Assembly (NCBI GenBank): GCA_025163595.1
Contig: CP104106.1
Coordinates: 1 to 64,000, forward strand
DNA: 64,000 bases
From: Phaeobacter sp. G2
Lineage (GTDB): Bacteria > Pseudomonadota > Alphaproteobacteria > Rhodobacterales > Rhodobacteraceae
Direction: 5' to 3'
Shown here: piece by piece, positions 62,353-64,000 of the stretch
Layout of the letters: each line of letters starts with the position of its first letter
How positions within the stretch are numbered: the stretch's first letter is position 1
Made by a program: the position numbers and the translations under genes
Notes under the pieces: generated by a model
Databases searched by the model: none
What the model was told of the DNA's origin: nothing
Seen by the model: only the letters and a program-made list of their open reading frames with translations

Positions 62353-63798
62353 ATGAATTCCTATGCCACGCCTATCGTCCCTGACACCTCCATCGACGAT
62401 CTCAAGGCGCTTTTCACCTGCCAGAAAGCCGCCTCCAATGCCAACCCCTACCCGTCCTACGAAGAACGGTGCGGCAATGTCGAAAAGCTGCTGAAACTGA
62501 CCGAGAAACACAAGCACGACATTTGTAATGTCATCGACAAGGATTTCGGCAACCGCTCGGTGCGCGAAACCACGCTGAGCGATTTGTTCCTTGTCATCCA
62601 GGGCGCCAAACATGCCCGCCGTCACCTGCGCAAATGGATGCGCCCGCGCCGGGTGGGCACAAGCCTGCATTCGCTGCCGGCCACATGCAAGGTGGTGCCG
62701 CAGCCCCTAGGAGTGATCGGTAATATCGCTCCCTGGAACTATCCCTATGCCATCGCGCTTCTTCCGGCGGTGCATGCGCTGGCCGCAGGCAACCGTATGA
62801 TGATCAAGCCCAGCGAGGTCACGGTACATACAACCGAACTTCTGGGCAATCTCGTTTCCGACAATTTTGACGAGGACCTGTTGGCCGTCGTCACCGGCGG
62901 GGCCGAGCTGGGCAATGCGTTTGCCGAACTGCCTTTTGACCACCTGATCTTTACGGGGTCCACCGCCGTGGGGCGCAAGATCGCCCAGGCCGCGGCACCC
63001 AACCTGACGCCTGTCACGCTGGAACTGGGGGGCAAGAGCCCCGCGATCATCGACCATTCCTATAATCCGGCCAAGGCGGTCAGCTCGATCCTGCGCGGCA
63101 AGGTGCTGAACTGTGGCCAGACCTGCATCGGAGTGGACTACGTCTTTGTGCCCACCGAAAAGCTTGATGGGTTCGTCGGGGATATGAAGAAGGGCTTTAC
63201 CAAGTTCTTTCCCAACCTCGATGGCAACGTAGACTACACTACGATCGTTTCGGACCGCCATTACGACCGGCTGCGCAATCTGGTCACCGATGCCCGTGAC
63301 AAGGGGGCAAAGGTGGTGACGGTCAACCCCGATGGTGGCGAGGGCAATACCAACAACCGGATTCTGCCGCTGAATATGGTGATTAACCCCAGCGACGACA
63401 TGGCAGTGATGCAGGAGGAAGTGTTCGGCCCGGTTCTCTCAATCAAGACCTATGACAGCCTGGATGAGGTCACGGGCTATATCAACAGCCATGACCGTCC
63501 GTTGGCGCTCTATTGGTTTGGCCATGACCGCGCCCGTGAAAAACACATGCTGCAAAACACCTGGGCCGGGGGGATGTGCGTCAACGAAACCCTGTTCCAC
63601 GTGTTCCAGGAAAAGTTGCCCTTCGGCGGCATTGGGGCCAGCGGCATGGGCACCCATACCGGCAAGGCTGGGTTTGACAGTTTCAGCGCCCACAAGCCGG
63701 TCTTCCGGCAGGCGCGGCTGAACTCGGCCAACCTTCTGAATCCGCCCTACAGCAGGCTCACCGACACGCTCTTGGCGGTCATGAAGAAAATCGTCTGA
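62353..63798 (+). CDS. Aldehyde dehydrogenase, coniferyl-aldehyde-dehydrogenase-like
   Basis: A 481-aa class 3 ALDH. Catalytic Glu is in [10 protein letters not shown] (~230), catalytic Cys in [15 protein letters not shown] (~265), and cofactor motifs are [11 protein letters not shown] and [21 protein letters not shown]. The C-terminal hydrophobic/basic region resembles CALDH/fatty aldehyde dehydrogenases, which act on bulky or long-chain aldehydes. It is controlled from the duplicated TetR-type promoter and followed 35 bp later by an alcohol-oxidising GMC enzyme. Confidence 0.88.
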   Translation: MNSYATPIVPDTSIDDLKALFTCQKAASNANPYPSYEERCGNVEKLLKLTEKHKHDICNVIDKDFGNRSVRETTLSDLFLVIQGAKHARRHLRKWMRPRRVGTSLHSLPATCKVVPQPLGVIGNIAPWNYPYAIALLPAVHALAAGNRMMIKPSEVTVHTTELLGNLVSDNFDEDLLAVVTGGAELGNAFAELPFDHLIFTGSTAVGRKIAQAAAPNLTPVTLELGGKSPAIIDHSYNPAKAVSSILRGKVLNCGQTCIGVDYVFVPTEKLDGFVGDMKKGFTKFFPNLDGNVDYTTIVSDRHYDRLRNLVTDARDKGAKVVTVNPDGGEGNTNNRILPLNMVINPSDDMAVMQEEVFGPVLSIKTYDSLDEVTGYINSHDRPLALYWFGHDRAREKHMLQNTWAGGMCVNETLFHVFQEKLPFGGIGASGMGTHTGKAGFDSFSAHKPVFRQARLNSANLLNPPYSRLTDTLLAVMKKIV

Positions 63799-63833
63799 CA
63801 CAGACACAAAAAATGGTAACAGGGAGAGTAACA

Positions 63834-64000
63834 ATGGCAGATTATGTAGTCATTGGTGGAGGATCTTCGGGAGGAGTGGTTGCCGCGCGGCTATCCGAGG
63901 ATCCGAACACTACCGTCACGCTTCTCGAGGCAGGGGGTCCGGGTAACTCGAAATTCGTTTCGATTCCCGGCATGTTCGCCGGGCTGATCCAGAACTACAA
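63834..64000 (+). CDS. GMC-family FAD oxidoreductase, 3' end outside window
   Basis: The first 55 codons are visible: [23 protein letters not shown]..., the FAD-binding GxGxxG and the downstream LLEAGG motif of choline/alcohol dehydrogenases. The ribosome site gggagag precedes the start. With the aldehyde dehydrogenase upstream it would form an alcohol-to-acid route that feeds the CoA ligase of the minus-strand operon (inference). Confidence 0.85.
   Translation, partial: MADYVVIGGGSSGGVVAARLSEDPNTTVTLLEAGGPGNSKFVSIPGMFAGLIQNY

Overview
The window looks like accessory DNA (plasmid, integrative element or genomic island) of a GC-rich alphaproteobacterium, most likely a marine Rhodobacterales/Roseobacter-type organism. 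Indicators are a VirB-type conjugation operon, a TRAP (TAXI) carrier, branched-chain-amino-acid-type ABC importers, a class I PHA synthase and many nested insertion sequences. No rRNA, tRNA or CRISPR array was seen. All family names are by sequence recognition alone; nothing was searched.

Layout. (1) 1-4024: a two-gene unit, an SMC/Rad50-like ABC ATPase with a zinc-finger apex (cut by the window edge) and a large protein ending in a PD-(D/E)XK nuclease domain; it resembles ABC-ATPase/nuclease defence modules. (2) 4240-15607 (minus): a compact virB operon, virB1-B11 with a VirB7-like lipoprotein, including a VirB5-like protein that carries a lytic transglycosylase domain, plus a divergent TrbM-like secreted protein. 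(3) 16800-33240: a phthalate-catabolic island. It holds an aldehyde dehydrogenase with one amber codon, nadC, a decayed ThDP enzyme/2-hydroxyacid dehydrogenase pair, a MarR regulator, a TAXI-TRAP importer, the phthalate 4,5-dioxygenase oxygenase, an FMN hydroxyacid dehydrogenase with two amber codons, and the operon for dioxygenase reductase, dihydrodiol dehydrogenase, 4,5-dihydroxyphthalate decarboxylase, a small unknown protein and an EamA transporter. (4) 33250-48050: an IS/transposon graveyard with two apparently identical 3,663-bp TniA/TniB/TniQ transposons in direct orientation, bracketing a secreted alpha/beta hydrolase gene; a universal stress protein lies nearby and an N-terminally truncated phaC lies after the second copy. 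(5) 48364-60630 (minus): a 12-gene operon for import (Liv-type ABC), CoA activation, alpha-methylacyl-CoA racemisation and a complete beta-oxidation spiral, with its own TetR gene at the end. (6) 60570-64000: an inverted duplication of the divergent promoter region around IS21/IS1182 remnants, then an aldehyde dehydrogenase and a GMC oxidoreductase that runs off the window.

The most useful non-gene signal is a short palindrome, TAG-N4-CTA (best form TTAGnnnnCTAA), found just ahead of the ATG-proximal genes of the phthalate units: aldehyde dehydrogenase/nadC, TRAP importer, oxygenase and reductase operon. It also precedes the universal stress gene and the secreted hydrolase inside the transposon bracket. 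At three of these promoters it sits at the same place between a TTGACA -35 and the -10. It probably marks one MarR-type regulon and links the orphan hydrolase (a candidate phthalate-ester hydrolase) to phthalate metabolism. Core phthalate genes are intact while auxiliary genes are decaying through amber codons and frameshifts.

In the beta-oxidation region a palindromic TetR-type operator lies in the ech promoter and again, in perfect form, upstream of the 62353 aldehyde dehydrogenase. This suggests that alcohol oxidation (GMC), aldehyde oxidation, CoA ligation and beta-oxidation of an alpha-methyl-branched substrate are co-regulated.
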